From positions 1 to 64,000 of the forward strand of contig JAECUM010003237.1 in assembly GCA_016617855.1 (NCBI GenBank): a stretch of 64,000 nt of DNA. The letters run 5' to 3'. The DNA comes from Megalonaias nervosa (lineage: Eukaryota > Mollusca > Bivalvia > Unionida > Unionidae). The translations under genes and the position numbers were made by a program. Of the stretch, positions 60,157 through 62,344 are shown piece by piece. Within the stretch, counting starts at the first letter, position 1, and the number at the start of each line of letters is the position of its first letter. The notes beneath the pieces are model-generated. The model worked only from the letters and a program-made list of their open reading frames with translations. It did no database searches and was not told the origin of the DNA.

Positions 60157-60298
60157 TCATGCATGCACGCAAACACGCACACACCGCTTTAGCTATAAGA
60201 CTTTCAGCTTACCCTGGATGTGCAACTCCTGGAACAGTGAAGTCTTCATCAACCAAAACACGGTGGATTGTCCCCAGTTTGTCATTGTAGTGGAGTGT
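761..60298 (-). CDS. Partial large lipid transfer protein (vitellogenin N-domain) with a C-terminal LECT2/M23-like domain; 18 visible exons
   Basis: Seen: 18 minus-strand exons with GT/AG borders whose phases agree at every junction and give 862 open codons. Residues ~1-115 look like the N-terminal beta part of the LLTP lipid-binding module; ~116-388 are its helical domain, with ALGNAAHRSS in exon 8 matching the family's conserved LxALGNAGH-type motif. Residues ~389-505 are beta-rich and hydrophobic (SPSVDWRKEIG, GHMKIDVHDEAYARVHLG). Residues ~506-815 are amphipathic helices. From ~820 the pattern DSC-GSGFYPASL...GVDLV resembles the start of LECT2/M23 domains. Known: LLTPs are secreted or ER lipid carriers or yolk proteins. 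Inferred: an extracellular or ER lipid-binding protein. The usual DUF1943 and von Willebrand D regions are not seen where a vitellogenin would have them, so I do not call it vitellogenin. The start, signal peptide and stop are not in view. Intron content is given under each exon. Confidence 0.85.
1993..2160 (-). mobile_element. SINE-2 copy F, head-truncated and diverged
   Basis: GTTGTT-type tail at the low end, then the family's block GTCATTTTTCAGCACA and GGCAAGCTTTCTCATA. The tRNA-like head is missing beyond GAGACTCAAAT. No clear target duplication seen. Confidence 0.65.
3190..4010. repeat. Degenerate tandem array, unit about 147 bp
   Basis: Four to five units recur near 3229, 3370, 3515, 3662 and 3853, each with a core like TGTTCACATGCTCAGCCAAT, then GCAAGATCACCTC, then TCATCTGAGATCTTGATGA. 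Units are 75-85% alike by eye. The array is intronic and shows no coding potential beyond chance frames. Confidence 0.7.
4105..4271 (-). CDS. LLTP gene, visible exon 17 (residues 745-799)
   Basis: Acceptor TTGCTGCAG, donor GTGAGT; phase 0 in, GG out. It encodes VDIKKQVVQDLKEIMDELLE ... KDIKDAYNSLKE, a strongly amphipathic, coiled-coil-like helix. The next intron (948-4104) holds a ~147-bp tandem array at 3.2-4.0 kb and a truncated SINE-2; 1.0-1.9 kb and 2.2-3.15 kb contain nothing I recognise. Confidence 0.88.
5745..5911 (-). CDS. LLTP gene, visible exon 16 (residues 689-744)
   Basis: Acceptor ACTTTTAG, donor GTAGGT; AT in, phase 0 out. It encodes EKPYWWDVSAQWEEISTLTV ... DPVAKFTKGKTSM, Trp-rich at its start. 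The next intron (4272-5744) shows nothing I can name. Confidence 0.85.
6103..6352 (-). mobile_element. SINE-2 copy G with 12-bp target duplication
   Basis: Full-length copy 6115-6340, TTG-repeat tail at the low end and tRNA-like head at the high end (reverse complement of GGCCGAATGGCTGAGTGGTC). Target duplication AAAATCAATACT at 6103-6114 and 6341-6352 is perfect, so the insertion is recent. Confidence 0.9.
6540..6640. repeat. Short tandem repeat, about 32-bp unit, three copies
   Basis: AAGCAGTGCTCTAACTT recurs three times with AAGAAGTGCTCTAAATT as the first, diverged unit. Intronic; no further meaning seen. Confidence 0.6.
6785..7372. repeat. 28-bp minisatellite, about 20 units
   Basis: The unit contains GGCATAGTGATAGCTATATT plus ACTTACTA or ACTCACTA. 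One half-unit slip occurs near 7047. Most units differ by one or two bases. Read on the minus strand (the gene's sense strand) every unit contains GTAAGT or GTGAGT followed by AATATAG. It starts about 30 bp inside the intron after exon 15. Confidence 0.92.
7401..7471 (-). CDS. LLTP gene, visible exon 15 (71 nt, residues 665-688)
   Basis: A short exon required by phase between exons 14 and 16: one base in (AA|C = Asn), one out (G|AT = Asp). Acceptor ATTTTTCAG, donor GTGACG, the weakest donor in the chain. It encodes IYLSVKQLLDAKNKTMEACF plus FLK, with an NKT sequon. The following intron (5912-7400) begins, about 30 bp past the donor, with a 28-bp minisatellite carrying donor-like GTAAGT/GTGAGT in each unit. 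Confidence 0.78.
7690..8345. repeat. Dispersed repeat with CAAGATGGC-type blocks (copy 1)
   Basis: Tandem-like blocks of about 200 bp alternate 'AGCAAGATTTTCAAGATGGC', 'GGATTTAAGATTGGCACCA', 'GACCAACTGGATAA' and 'GTGAAAACCCCATGT'-like phrases and end in GT repeats and AAAGTTTCATGGC. The same phrases recur at 49.96-50.34, 52.08-52.57 and 62.35-62.95 kb, so this is a genome-wide family. No coding frame. Class unknown. Confidence 0.7.
8261..8288. repeat. GT microsatellite, 14 units
   Basis: Pure GT run at the end of the CAAGATGGC-family copy 1, followed by AAAGTTTCATGGC. Confidence 0.95.
8655..9072 (-). mobile_element. SINE-1 copy B, full length, with 10-bp target duplication
   Basis: Element 8665-9062: a ~90-bp GT microsatellite tail (8665-8755), body 8756-8985, and tRNA-like head at the high end (complement of TAGTGGTTAGAGTG and GGTTTGAACCC, A- and B-box-like). 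Target duplication AACATGAAGT at 8655-8664 and 9063-9072. Confidence 0.92.
9150..9292 (-). CDS. LLTP gene, visible exon 14 (residues 618-664)
   Basis: Acceptor ACAACACAG, donor GTAAGT; phase 0 in, AA out (Asn with exon 15). Only this frame is open. It encodes TLMETVTIIIPQAGAKIWKS ... ALATIAKAVVK, helical. The next intron (7472-9149) contains the CAAGATGGC-type dispersed repeat, two GT microsatellites and one SINE-1. Confidence 0.85.
9933..10003 (+). promoter_or_regulatory. Two heat shock element arrays in the transposon's left end
   Basis: At 9981-10003 five TTC/GAA triplets alternate with exactly two bases between them, with no mismatch: a five-unit HSF binding site. At 9933-9950 there are three perfect units plus a fourth with one mismatch (GAT). 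Known: HSF trimers bind three or more such units. They sit 20-90 bp above a TATA box. Confidence 0.85.
10022..10057 (+). promoter_or_regulatory. TATA box and initiator of the transposon gene
   Basis: TATAAATA at 10022-10029 and TCAGTT at 10052-10057, so the initiator A at 10054 is 32 bp from the TATA start, textbook spacing. A second AT-rich box (TATAAAA, 10010) is adjacent. The first ATG of the frame follows at 10103. Confidence 0.75.
10103..12298 (+). pseudogene. Broken transposase-like gene of a widespread unnamed family
   Basis: Frame starts MASRGCKHPADIFCYVCSQF (10103), is split by a SINE (10194-10512), resumes MEASAKMCEAYKAYF and CKHCKKLW, then has a plausible intron 10636-10816 (GTAAG...TTGTAG). 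Downstream pieces contain WWEPTDHSSNCYFCM, LLHNGN-like MLFHNGNKYPSLPLAHSVHL, CYLCLWDSR, PPLHIKWAL, FLGNGKAENY and GERFHQDI. Known from memory: proteins with VDPKxVLLPPLHIKLGLMK, FLGN and GERFHQDI motifs occur in many animal genomes; I do not know a settled name. Two CxxC pairs suggest an N-terminal zinc finger. Breaks: frameshift near 10843, TGA near 11007, stop near 11172 and 11264, frameshift near 11780 and 12096. Not functional. Confidence 0.8.
10187..10519 (-). mobile_element. SINE-1 copy C, full length, nested in the transposon gene
   Basis: Element 10194-10512 with tRNA-like head at the high end (complement of GGCCTAGTGGTTAGAGCG and GGGTTCGATCCCC, A and B boxes) and a short GT-rich tail. 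Target duplication TCCATGG at 10187-10193 and 10513-10519. Mentally removing the insert leaves the transposase-like frame continuous across Ser-Met-Glu. Confidence 0.93.
13552..13805. repeat. Tandem array, about 67-bp unit made of two similar halves
   Basis: Three to four units with CATGCTGGGATCAGCCTAGC alternating with TTAAACTGGGAGCAGCCCAG-like halves. No coding potential. Confidence 0.7.
15405..15563 (-). CDS. LLTP gene, visible exon 13 (residues 565-617)
   Basis: Acceptor CTGTTACAG, donor GTAAGT. 53 whole codons, phase 0 at both ends. It encodes VINVRKKALDVMEKLGQIDE ... DIHTDVMTFYN, helical and charged. The next intron (9293-15404) carries the heat-shock-promoter DNA transposon and a ~67-bp array at 13.55-13.8 kb; 13.8-15.3 kb contains nothing I can support. 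Confidence 0.85.
18120..19290. repeat. Tandem array, about 145-bp unit, around seven copies
   Basis: Each unit carries CTGTCAAATTTGGTCAAATT, then GAGAAGTCATTTAAAAGTTT-like, then TTTTTAGTAATGGC and GGCATCATTTGTATAAA-like blocks. Units start near 18255, 18395, 18520, 18655, 18800, 18945 and 19085. The same unit occurs singly near 25.65 and 49.68 kb. The 152-residue open frame across it is a by-product. Confidence 0.75.
19295..19623 (-). mobile_element. SINE-1 copy D, full length, diverged
   Basis: GT-rich tail at the low end, body with TTTCAGTCATATCACTTTGA and CTGACACCAGGCTGACCAG, tRNA-like head near 19540-19615 (complement of GGTTTGATCC). More mutated than copies B and C; no clear target duplication. 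Confidence 0.85.
19946..20122 (-). CDS. LLTP gene, visible exon 12 (residues 506-564)
   Basis: Acceptor TCTTTTAG; donor GTTTGC (weaker than the others). 59 whole codons, phase 0 at both ends. It encodes EFSPSKIIETAKRFGKIIQD and on to FVQALEELPSK: amphipathic helices that open the long helical part of the protein. The next intron (15564-19945) holds a ~145-bp tandem array at 18.1-19.3 kb and one SINE-1; 15.6-18.1 kb is featureless AT-rich sequence. Confidence 0.82.
21040..23390 (-). mobile_element. Decayed DIRS-like retrotransposon a (reverse transcriptase and tyrosine recombinase remnants)
   Basis: On the minus strand, 22480-21960 reads FSLIINLSA, then VVSIDLQDACLHIHIFP, matching the RT core of DIRS-type elements (NLKxLN ... 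SIDLQDAYLHIPI). 21740-21100 reads LSLKTVFQLSLAYVRRRNE, PGKEPTFFGSS and ASTISRWI, matching their tyrosine recombinase N-half (KTVFLxALASGRRRSELHAL). Many stops and frameshifts. RNase H is missing between the two, so there is an internal deletion. Termini not found. Confidence 0.75.
23716..23861 (-). CDS. LLTP gene, visible exon 11 (residues 457-505)
   Basis: Acceptor TTATTATAG, donor GTGAGA; CA in, phase 0 out. It encodes APLEGHMKIDVHDEAYARVH and ends CMGGGVDYNLNILQ. The strand-like alternation continues the beta-rich region of exon 10. The next intron (20123-23715) contains a decayed DIRS-like element and a doubtful 45-nt microexon. Confidence 0.85.
25076..25278 (-). CDS. LLTP gene, visible exon 10 (residues 389-456)
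   Basis: Acceptor CATTTCAG, donor GTAAGG; one base in, one base out (T|CA = Ser). It encodes a beta-rich segment with RQKRGFFDLNLKFVLQSPSV, then DWRKEIGTSAIGASFGV. RQKR is a dibasic, furin-like sequence, but cleavage is only a possibility. The next intron (23862-25075), 1.2 kb, shows nothing I can name. Confidence 0.85.
27120..28480 (-). repeat. Intronic tandem array of decayed copies of exon 9
   Basis: Plus-strand exon 9 begins CTTTGCTCATCTGTAATGAT (28514). Near-copies occur at 27763, 27934, 28054 and 28205 (CTTTGCT-ATCTGTGATGAT types), and three 28-bp units at 28353-28440 repeat the exon's CTTGGGGTGGGCCTGATA block as TTTGGGTGGGCCTAACACTG, followed by GAATGGCGTCATATCATAAT (exon: GCATGGCATCATATCGGACA). 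An older copy lies near 27150. Over about 36 bp, copy 27934 and the exon differ at six positions. Confidence 0.78.
28514..28632 (-). CDS. LLTP gene, visible exon 9 (residues 350-388)
   Basis: Acceptor CCAACAG, donor GTAGGT; phase 0 in, leaves AG (Ser with exon 10). It encodes VADFLLHTAANDEDEYVRYD and continues through ALMLQYQ-like AMLQYQAHPKANVIITDEQ, the last helix pair of the LLTP helical domain (EVRxxA...). Decayed copies of the 3' half of this exon lie in the following intron (25279-28513). Confidence 0.9.
28820..28906. repeat. CT microsatellite followed by AT microsatellite
   Basis: About 27 CT dinucleotides run directly into about 16 AT dinucleotides. A frame through it yields an artefactual Arg-Glu / Tyr-Ile repeat peptide. 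Confidence 0.95.
28920..29480. repeat. Degenerate tandem array, about 150-bp unit (family also at 56.4-56.8 and 60.6-61.3 kb)
   Basis: Units carry AAACCATTTTTCTTC, then TGACCTTTGACCTT-like, then CCCAAGTGCAAGCCA and GTTTGGT-AGGTAT blocks, three to four times. The phrases recur in two other introns or flanks. Confidence 0.7.
29749..29957 (-). CDS. LLTP gene, visible exon 8 (residues 280-349), ALGNAAH motif
   Basis: Acceptor GTCTACAG, donor GTAGGT. AT completes Asp with exon 7; it ends in phase 0. It carries DKVTLIGALGNAAHRSSLEY and KRAAIHALRDYHHPE, the most recognisable vitellogenin-N block (ALGNAGH ... RxxAixALR). An NST sequon is present. The next intron (28633-29748) holds the CT/AT microsatellite and a ~150-bp tandem array. 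Confidence 0.92.
30268..30419 (-). repeat. Tandem duplication across the exon 7 donor site
   Basis: 30268-30346 and 30347-30419 are adjacent copies: both begin GAACTAATTTAAATATATT and share TATCTGATGAATATTCATA and AGATCCTCT. The second copy runs through the donor into the last 18 nt of exon 7 (CCATGAAGGCCCAGCATAT); the first has TAACATGAAGCCCAAGCATAT, with the GT donor changed. Confidence 0.88.
30402..30591 (-). CDS. LLTP gene, visible exon 7 (residues 217-279)
   Basis: Acceptor TATTTCAG, donor GTAAAA; phase 0 in, leaves one G. It encodes the helical segment SLLKMLEDMCFDRDKF ... HDMLGLH, including a Tyr/Gly-rich turn (LTYGAVISV) where LLTPs have 'LAxGsLV'. The 3' edge of this exon and its donor site also exist as a decayed tandem copy in the following intron (29958-30401), listed separately. 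Confidence 0.85.
31152..31326 (-). CDS. LLTP gene, visible exon 6 (residues 158-216)
   Basis: Acceptor CAATTTTAG, donor GTGAGA. It starts with the one base that completes Leu and ends in phase 0. It contains FGLLGTEHAQELL, the family's 'alpha-alpha repeat' signature (ALPxxGTxxAxxxL), and ends GMEKLPTE. The next intron (30592-31151), 560 bp, has no feature I recognise. Confidence 0.9.
31522..31866 (-). mobile_element. SINE-1 copy E, full length
   Basis: GT-repeat tail 31522-31560, body with TTTTCAGTCATATCACTGTG and CTGACACCAGGCCGACCAGG, tRNA-like head 31790-31860 (complement of TAGTGGTTAGAGGG and GGTTTGAACCC). Flanks TGATTCTGG and TGATTCCAG look like an aged target duplication. Confidence 0.88.
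32075..36870 (-). mobile_element. DIRS-like retrotransposon b, decayed, with a nested SINE
   Basis: Low terminus 32075-32345 matches the terminal region of element c (39190-39490). Minus-strand remnants in order: RT/RNase H region around 35020-34780 (SREFLQHIRLLCVAVDLVLL), RNase H tail at 34330-33960 (ADSLLRRE, YTEWFLHLLVFHQICQLWG, GPEAWYIDTFSL, KCKVILIASP), then tyrosine recombinase pieces 33900-32550 (EVIGWHDSQPSSFI near the end). These match DIRS patterns TEWxLxxxVFxxxCxxWG, LFATR, PEPxAWxxDAFSL. Frames are full of stops. The high terminus is not clear. Confidence 0.8.
33329..33609 (-). mobile_element. SINE-2 copy H, full length, nested in the DIRS-like element
   Basis: Element 33342-33596 with TTG-repeat tail at the low end and head at the high end (complement of GGCCAAGTGGTCTAAAGCGC). 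Perfect 13-bp target duplication TTAGAGAGGTTTT at 33329-33341 and 33597-33609. Confidence 0.93.
36885..37470. repeat. Diverged direct duplication of ~130 bp split by a SINE
   Basis: 36885-37020 and about 37335-37470 share GTTCATTCAAGT, ACCTGGATTTACAGG-like, CATGCTGGGG-like and GGAAACTCCCC in the same order. A SINE-2 lies between. It may be part of the DIRS-like element or an unrelated tandem repeat. Confidence 0.5.
37017..37298 (-). mobile_element. SINE-2 copy I, full length, with 11-bp target duplication
   Basis: Element 37028-37287, TTG-repeat tail then GCTTAACGCCATTTTTCAGC, head complement of GGCCGAGTGGTCTAAAGCGC. Target duplication TCAAAATTCTT at 37017-37027 and 37288-37298. Confidence 0.93.
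38947..39060. repeat. Imperfect ~114-bp palindrome (foldback)
   Basis: Left arm TGTCATGCAGTGAAGTATTT ... GACTGGTGGTTATAG pairs with the right arm whose complement reads TGTCATGCAGTGAATAAACT ... GATTAGTGGTTATTG. The loop is about 20 bp. Class unknown; a small foldback or MITE is possible. Confidence 0.7.
39183..41225 (-). mobile_element. DIRS-like element c: internally deleted copy with long inverted terminal repeats and a recombinase remnant
   Basis: Left 39206-39372 and right 41059-41222 are inverted repeats of about 160 bp (shared CCCAATCACATTAC, AATCCAGCCCTACTAAAAGA, CGAAAAT-GTCTTATCC and CACCAGGTGTCAC). On the minus strand 39920-39711 encodes HEIRATSTSLTF, GLIRDIIEAVGWHAESTF, SSFYL: the HxxR, GW(H) and Tyr boxes of a tyrosine recombinase C-end. 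No RT is left. Direct and inverted internal repeats of the terminal 35 bp (39201, 39435, 39490) recall the internal complementary region of DIRS elements. Confidence 0.82.
41265..41483 (-). other. Exon-like open frame of unknown origin
   Basis: The minus-strand segment 41483-41330 reads MTNNQILHVVLPENAKRTHG, then HMESFPSVMKKITDSIHSPL, and is followed by a possible donor GTGAAT. It looks more protein-like than chance frames around it. It does not fit the LLTP chain: exons 5 and 6 already join in phase and match the family without a gap. It could be a retained fragment of another gene or transposon. Confidence 0.3.
42022..42133 (-). CDS. LLTP gene, visible exon 5 (residues 121-157)
   Basis: Acceptor TTTCTAG, donor GTAAGT. 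Two bases (GT) complete Gly with exon 4; two bases (CT) are left and complete Leu with exon 6. Only this frame is open. It encodes SPQLNTCFFNIVRTLKDLPD and continues EELTKVAQFYFQDGIPL, matching the start of the LLTP helical domain (LxxLRxxxxEEL). The next intron (31327-42021), 10.7 kb, is the largest and carries the DIRS-like cluster. Confidence 0.85.
42630..43200. repeat. Degenerate AT-rich array with TTAAGTCTAGACTTAA palindromes
   Basis: Blocks of about 70-80 bp repeat phrases like AATTTAAGTCTA, AAACTAACCAATC and CAGCAATAGAAAT. A perfect 16-bp palindrome TTAAGTCTAGACTTAA occurs at 42907-42922, with near copies around it. No coding frame. Confidence 0.6.
44083..44939. mobile_element. piggyBac-like MITE, 849 bp
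   Basis: Element 44087-44935 begins CCCTTTACCTCAT and ends with its exact complement ATGAGGTAAAGGG (13-bp inverted repeats). TTAA flanks both sides (44083-44086, 44936-44939), the target duplication of piggyBac-type transposons, whose ends also begin CCC. No transposase frame, so non-autonomous. It contains a subterminal 35-bp tandem repeat. Confidence 0.85.
44101..44230. repeat. 35-bp tandem repeat inside the MITE
   Basis: Nearly four units of GAAGCACCTTTGGACGCCTC plus TACTCAATTCTCATG, close to the left end. Subterminal repeats in this class may bind a transposase; that role is inference. Confidence 0.85.
45583..45622 (+). promoter_or_regulatory. TATA-box-like core promoter of unknown owner
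   Basis: CTATAAATAGGGG at 45582-45594, followed 26 bp later by ATTCAGGAAG. It resembles the transposon promoter at 10022 in layout (TATAAATA, GGGG, a TTCAG pyrimidine-A site). No reading frame longer than about 60 codons follows, so a retroelement remnant or chance is possible. AATAAAG at 45774 could be a polyadenylation signal. Confidence 0.3.
47170..47750. repeat. 83-bp higher-order tandem repeat
   Basis: TTTATGGATATAAATTATCC recurs with an exact 83-bp spacing at 47341, 47424, 47507 and 47590. Each 83-bp unit is itself two diverged ~41-bp halves (GAATTACCCTGATTTGACAG and AAATTATCCAGACCTGACAG). Older single halves flank the array. It ends about 50 bp from exon 4. Confidence 0.9.
47797..47887 (-). 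CDS. LLTP gene, visible exon 4 (residues 91-120)
   Basis: Acceptor TGATTTCAG, donor GTTAGT; phase 0 in, leaves one G. It encodes IKQRPMKMNITQAWEDISGN followed by LTCMKNQPAR, with two N-x-T sequons (NIT, NLT) and a Cys. It lies 47 bp outside the 83-bp tandem array that ends near 47750. The next intron (42134-47796) holds that array, a piggyBac-like MITE and a degenerate AT-rich array. Confidence 0.75.
48180..48840. repeat. 27-bp tandem repeat, about 24 units
   Basis: Unit GAGCTGTCATTGAAGTGTAA plus AGTTTTT, with many single-base variants and length slips. Intronic. Confidence 0.92.
49670..49935. repeat. Single copies of the ~145-bp repeat of 18.1-19.3 kb
   Basis: CAGGATACTTTCTGTCAAAA, CTATTTTTAGTAATTATGGC and CCATATCTAACGACAGATTG match blocks of the 18-kb array in the same order, one to two units. 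Open frames here come from the repeat. Confidence 0.6.
49960..50340. repeat. Dispersed CAAGATGGC-family repeat (copy 2)
   Basis: Shares GTGAAAACCCCATTTC, TTTTCAAATCTCCAAC, TGGGACCAACTACA and CCATAAGAAGTG phrases with the copies at 7.7 and 62.4 kb. Diverged. Confidence 0.6.
51300..51445. mobile_element. Terminal fragment of a DIRS-like element (e)
   Basis: GAGTTACTGCCC, TTTTCATCTTTTAGTTGGGC and AGGCTAATATTCCTAATGTA match the right terminal repeat of element c (41110-41222) in the same orientation. Nothing else of the element is nearby. Confidence 0.7.
51505..51720. repeat. AGTGGTCCCC-type tandem-like repeat
   Basis: CAGTGGTCCCCCTCCTGAAC, TGACCAGTGACCACCC and AATGGCCACCCCTC phrases alternate at 30-40 bp. 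Similar to the hairpin repeat at 56.79 kb (TGGTTCCCCCTCTTA). No protein support for the two minus frames through it. Confidence 0.45.
52083..52570. repeat. Dispersed CAAGATGGC-family repeat (copy 3)
   Basis: ATTTCCAAGATGGCTGCCAC, CCATTTTCATTATGG, AAGTTTCAAAGCAACTTCTC and GCTCTTCTGCGCTACGACCA follow the order seen at 7.7 and 62.4 kb. Non-coding. Confidence 0.7.
52944..55498 (+). mobile_element. DNA transposon with short inverted ends and 7-bp target duplication
   Basis: Element 52951-55491 begins TAGCAACCCT and ends GGGGTTGCTA (9 of 10 bp inverted match). ATCAATG flanks both sides directly (52944-52950, 55492-55498), a likely target duplication. The inside holds one broken gene with a 5' intron. 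I cannot name the superfamily; 7-8 bp duplications suit hAT- or P-like elements. Confidence 0.7.
53995..54776 (+). pseudogene. Broken gene of the inverted-repeat transposon, about 260 codons, unknown family
   Basis: ATG at 53995 directly follows an acceptor CCCTGCAG; a matching donor GTAAGA at 53508 would make intron 53508-53993 with a non-coding first exon. The frame reads MDYPGPYCQKYDPTKEKILN to a stop at 54303; a one-base shift in the A-run near 54285 continues it (SDLLESLFEPI). In-frame stops follow near 54438 and 54659. The end is a coiled-coil-like Lys-rich segment (LNKKKKTLNRLMNEI, VGHFAVRNVNKHDEKARTER). I do not recognise a catalytic domain. Confidence 0.6.
55821..55945 (-). CDS. LLTP gene, visible exon 3 (residues 49-90)
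   Basis: Acceptor AATTTCAG, donor GTAAGT; phase 1 in, phase 0 out. It encodes a segment beginning LPEMSAFSNGELMFLTKTRV and ending SSIHVQN, with one N-x-T glycosylation sequon (NMT). The exon lies about 330 bp outside the right edge of the DNA transposon at 52951-55491. The next intron (47888-55820) is 7.9 kb and mostly repeats. Confidence 0.8.
56400..56775. repeat. ~130-bp tandem array (same family as 28.9-29.5 kb)
   Basis: AAACCATTTTCTTCTTTCAG, GACCTTGAACATTGCC, AGTTCAAGCCACCCACAGAG and CACAAGTGCAAGCCATCCAC appear in the same order as in the 29-kb array, about two and a half units. Confidence 0.65.
56790..56849. repeat. 22-bp hairpin with 16-nt loop
   Basis: Arm 56790-56811 (TTCCCCCTCTTATAAGGCCA ..) pairs with 56828-56849 (AGTGGCCTTCTAAGAGGGGT ..) with two mismatches. 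Possibly the tip of a MITE. No second end found. Confidence 0.75.
57472..57748 (+). mobile_element. SINE-2 copy J, full length, with 13-bp target duplication
   Basis: Plus orientation, 57485-57735. The head CCAAGTGGCCGAGTGGTCTA is tRNA-Leu/Ser-like (A box) with GGTTTGAGTC (B box); the tail is an AAC repeat. Perfect target duplication ATCATTCCACATG at 57472-57484 and 57736-57748. Best copy for reading the family. Confidence 0.95.
59307..59557 (-). mobile_element. SINE-2 copy K, diverged
   Basis: Element 59318-59546 with TTG tail, AACATTTTTCAGTGCATGAT body and head complement of GGCCAAGTGGTCCAAAGTGC. Aged target duplication AAATGATTTGC / AAATGGTTTAC. Confidence 0.88.
59895..59953 (-). CDS. LLTP gene, visible exon 2 (residues 29-48)
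   Basis: A 59-nt exon with acceptor ATTTGCAG and donor GTTAGT. It takes one base to complete Gly (GG|A) and leaves one base (G|AG = Glu), which fits both neighbours exactly. It encodes FNPNFAMRDVKPVTQFSDM. The next intron (55946-59894) holds a ~130-bp tandem array, a hairpin repeat and two SINE-2 copies; the rest is unremarkable AT-rich sequence. Confidence 0.75.
60091..60150. repeat. CT microsatellite, about 30 units
   Basis: Pure CT run followed by a short CA/GCA-rich tract. It lies in the 259-bp intron between exons 1 and 2; read on the sense strand it is a GA tract. Confidence 0.97.
60213..60298 (-). CDS. LLTP gene, visible exon 1 (residues 1-28)
   Basis: Acceptor TTAATTATAG, donor GTAAGC. 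It enters in phase 0 and leaves two bases (GG). It encodes TLHYNDKLGTIHRVLVDEDF and eight more residues, typical of the beta-barrel part of the LLTP N-domain. It is not the true first exon: there is no Met or signal peptide, so the 5' end lies upstream. I searched 60299-64000 and found no convincing preceding exon. The following intron (59954-60212) is only 259 bp and contains the CT microsatellite. Confidence 0.8.
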
Positions 60299-60589
60299 CT
60301 ATAATTAAATATATGCATCAATTATATTTATCTCTTATATTAAATCATAATTTTACATTTTTTTTCTTTCATTTATATATTAGATGTTATTCAGGACAAT
60401 AAACATCTTCAAAATGATGGAGAAATAAACAAACATTCCTAAAATGGACTGAATTGGTAGGAAATCACTTATCTCAATATTTTTTTATTGTCTCTGAACT
60501 ACTGAAAATTGAAACTAAAATACAATCTTGAGGAATTCCAACATAATGAATTAAGTTATTTTTCTAAAACAAATTCTTACTTGTTTGAT

Positions 60590-61265
60590 TTCAAATGTCC
60601 ACAAGGTAAGAGCAGTATATAACACTTAATCATGACCATTGACCTTAAATATGTCATCATGAATAAAAAGTTCAATGAACTCTAACAGATACTCTCAAGA
60701 TACTTCCACATGCCAAGTTTGGTTAAAACCTATAATACTATTTATAGGAATTGTTCAATTCACAAGCCATTAGAGTCCAGAAGCTCAAGTTATATCATAA
60801 TGTGCAAAAGCCAAAACATTAGAATCTGAGTCACAACCTTGAACCTTAATATCAAAGTGAACTTCAGACCTTAATATCAATCTCAGACCTTAATATCAAA
60901 GTCAACCTCAGACCTTAATATCAAAGTCAGAGTGCTGATCATCAACTTGTGTGCTGAAATCCAACAAACATAAAAATTGTCAAAATCCAATAATATTTAT
61001 GCTGTTGGTCAAATCTTCATACTTTTCATTTATGGCTAGTATAGTTAATTATCAAGGTCATGGACTGAAGGAGCTCAATAACCTTGACTTTTCATCAAAG
61101 TATATGATCTTGAACTAAAAACCACAATTCACTTATTAGACTTACCATGACCTTGGCTACTGATTTTTAGCCCCCACCCCATCCAATCTACATGCCTTTT
61201 TTCTTACTCAAAGTGCAAAACCATCCAAAAGGTTAGGCCAAGGAACTTACTCTAGTAAAAAAAAA
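60590..61265. repeat. Diverged tandem array, family of the 29-kb array
   Basis: CATTGACCTTAAATATGTCA, CTTCCACATGCCAAGTTTGG, TCAGACCTTAATATCAA (three times at 60870-60920) and CTCAAAGTGCAAAACCATCC repeat the 'gaccttga ... caagtgcaa ... ccaaggtt' order. Non-coding. Confidence 0.55.
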
Positions 61266-61379
61266 TTCATACAAAAATGTAGTTATTTTTAGGTGAAAAC
61301 TAATTTTAATGATGTAATGCTTTATCTGTTGCTACTGCATAGCTAGTACTTTTCCAGAAGATTAAATTACCCTGCCCAA

Positions 61380-62335
61380 TGACAAAAATTTGTCCTCCCA
61401 TTAGGGCAAACCAGAATATTCCAGAAAAATGGATCACCCCTGGGACACCCGCCAAACAATTACACTTAGTAAAAGAAGTGAAAAAAATCAGCCACAGTGC
61501 TCATAGAGGGACAACTGGGACTGACATGTTTTCTACTATGCCAGTCACAAAAGATTCTCCATTTGGCATAATACACCTAAGATGTTGATCTTCTCCTGCA
61601 ATGAATGATGCACTTGGCAACTTTGATCAAAAACATTTCTTAGCAGAGAGATCATTTGAGATGAGCCAAGCATGAAGGTTGAGAATTTAAAGGCTGCTGT
61701 ACAGGAAAACCCTCTGCTGTGACAGAGTGTCCCTCATCTGAGGTAAGGTCTTGGGATGGTCCACCAGCATATTGAGAAGATCACTGAACAATGATCACTG
61801 GAGCCATAGAGATGAGATCAAAATAAGCTAAGCAGTGGAGTGTCTGACACTATCTAGGACCTGTGTGATTAGCCTAAAAGGAAAGAAAGGCATAGGCAAA
61901 CAGATAATCCCATTTCAGACTGAAAGCACCCAAGCCCTTTGCTTGGGGACTAAGGAAACCTAATGGCTCAGAGCTTGTTGTTTAGCTTGGTGGCAAACAA
62001 TTCCACCAAATAAGTGACCCAAAGTTGGAACAGGGAGTCTGCTATGAACTGGTTGAGTGACGATACTGTGATGACTATCTTCCCTTTCCTTGAAAGTCTA
62101 TCTGCAAAAAATTTTCCTGCTGGGAATGTGGCAAACTTAGAGGTTAACTCCTTCTGAAGTTGTGAAAGGAGAGCTCTGAAATGGGGCTGTTGCTTTGATT
62201 GGGGCTGCACATTTATAAAGAATTTAGCTGATGGACCCTGAGGATGGTCAGGATGATTTTGCTTCTTGGCCAGTTTGAAAACCCAGAAGCAGATGCAAGG
62301 AATCGGTGTTGTTGGTCTTTCAAATCCTGAGTATC
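61380..62335 (-). mobile_element. DIRS-like fragment d (RNase H tail and recombinase N-part)
   Basis: The minus strand reads FFADRLSRKGKIVIT, SLNQFIADSLFQLWVTYLVE, LFATKLNNKL, then FSLKWDYLFAYAF, and farther on CIIHCRRRSTS and YAKWRIFC. These match DIRS RNase H to recombinase linkers (LADxLSR, LFATR, DAFSLxW, YxxKWxxF). Several stops. Both termini are missing. Confidence 0.8.
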
Positions 62336-62344
62336 CATGGAGGT

